64,000 bases of DNA from an uncultured Tropicimonas sp. (GTDB taxonomy: Bacteria; Pseudomonadota; Alphaproteobacteria; Rhodobacterales; Rhodobacteraceae): contig CANLZY010000019.1 in NCBI GenBank assembly GCA_947495685.1, positions 55,189 through 119,188 of the forward strand. Reading direction: 5' to 3'. Below are more notes on the stretch, generated by a model that worked only from the letters and a program-made list of their open reading frames with translations, made no database searches and was not told the DNA's origin. How positions within the stretch are numbered: position 1 is the first letter of the stretch. The stretch itself is not shown here.

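Overview
The window is high-GC chromosomal DNA of an alphaproteobacterium, most likely of the Rhodobacteraceae (Roseobacter group). The evidence is the set of family-typical genes: RSP_2647-like methyltransferase and RSP_2648-like PIN protein, an RSP_7527-like small protein, a DUF2927 lipoprotein, DUF2852, Bpt, glnE and an Entner-Doudoroff edd-eda pair. A full CtrA-type box also fits. I saw no rRNA, tRNA, insertion sequence, CRISPR array or phage gene.

1-12 kb holds mostly housekeeping and small-metabolite genes. At the left edge a citrulline/arginine module (ctlX, cut by the window, then an ornithine-cyclodeaminase-family gene) faces a divergent Lrp/AsnC regulator across two palindromic operators. 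After it come a weakly DUF4261-like protein, a DUF3445 haem demethylase, an alpha/beta-hydrolase-OsmC fusion, an overlapping run (nucleoside hydrolase, GrpB-like, GNAT), SelO, an EamA transporter, a GNAT plus DUF2927 lipoprotein pair, and a 54-residue membrane protein.

12-25.8 kb holds an unrecognised coupled small-gene pair, a CoxE-like VWA protein, an M48 protease, the PIN/methyltransferase pair, a 53-residue protein, edd-eda with an operator in the promoter spacer, glnE with a coupled small gene, DUF2852 with two copies of a palindromic operator, an RDD protein, bpt and a VOC protein.

26-33.2 kb is a transport-and-sensing unit. A TRAP operon (dctP-dctQ-dctM, minus strand) has a strong intercistronic stem-loop after dctP. 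A sCache histidine kinase and a NarL-type regulator are encoded divergently, so the two-component system probably senses the TRAP substrate or a related compound. The kinase appears to start at a CTG codon.

33.3-64 kb is the remarkable part. After a lone HlyD/RND-type adaptor gene comes one uninterrupted reading frame from about 34370 to the right edge, at least 9,877 codons, still open. It begins with a LEPR-XLL motif. It then runs through about 16 PPC-like units, 17 CARDB units, an IPT/TIG domain, a beta-propeller, a Big_5-like domain, nine cadherin-like Ig units, an RHS/YD segment, a dockerin-like calcium-binding pair, Big_2 domains, a second propeller, a lipase-like fold whose nucleophile serine is replaced by glycine, a zinc-protease motif and a final Big_9-type repeat. 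It is probably a giant surface or secreted protein of over 1 MDa. A perfect TTAA-N7-TTAA box lies 196 bp upstream of the chosen start codon.
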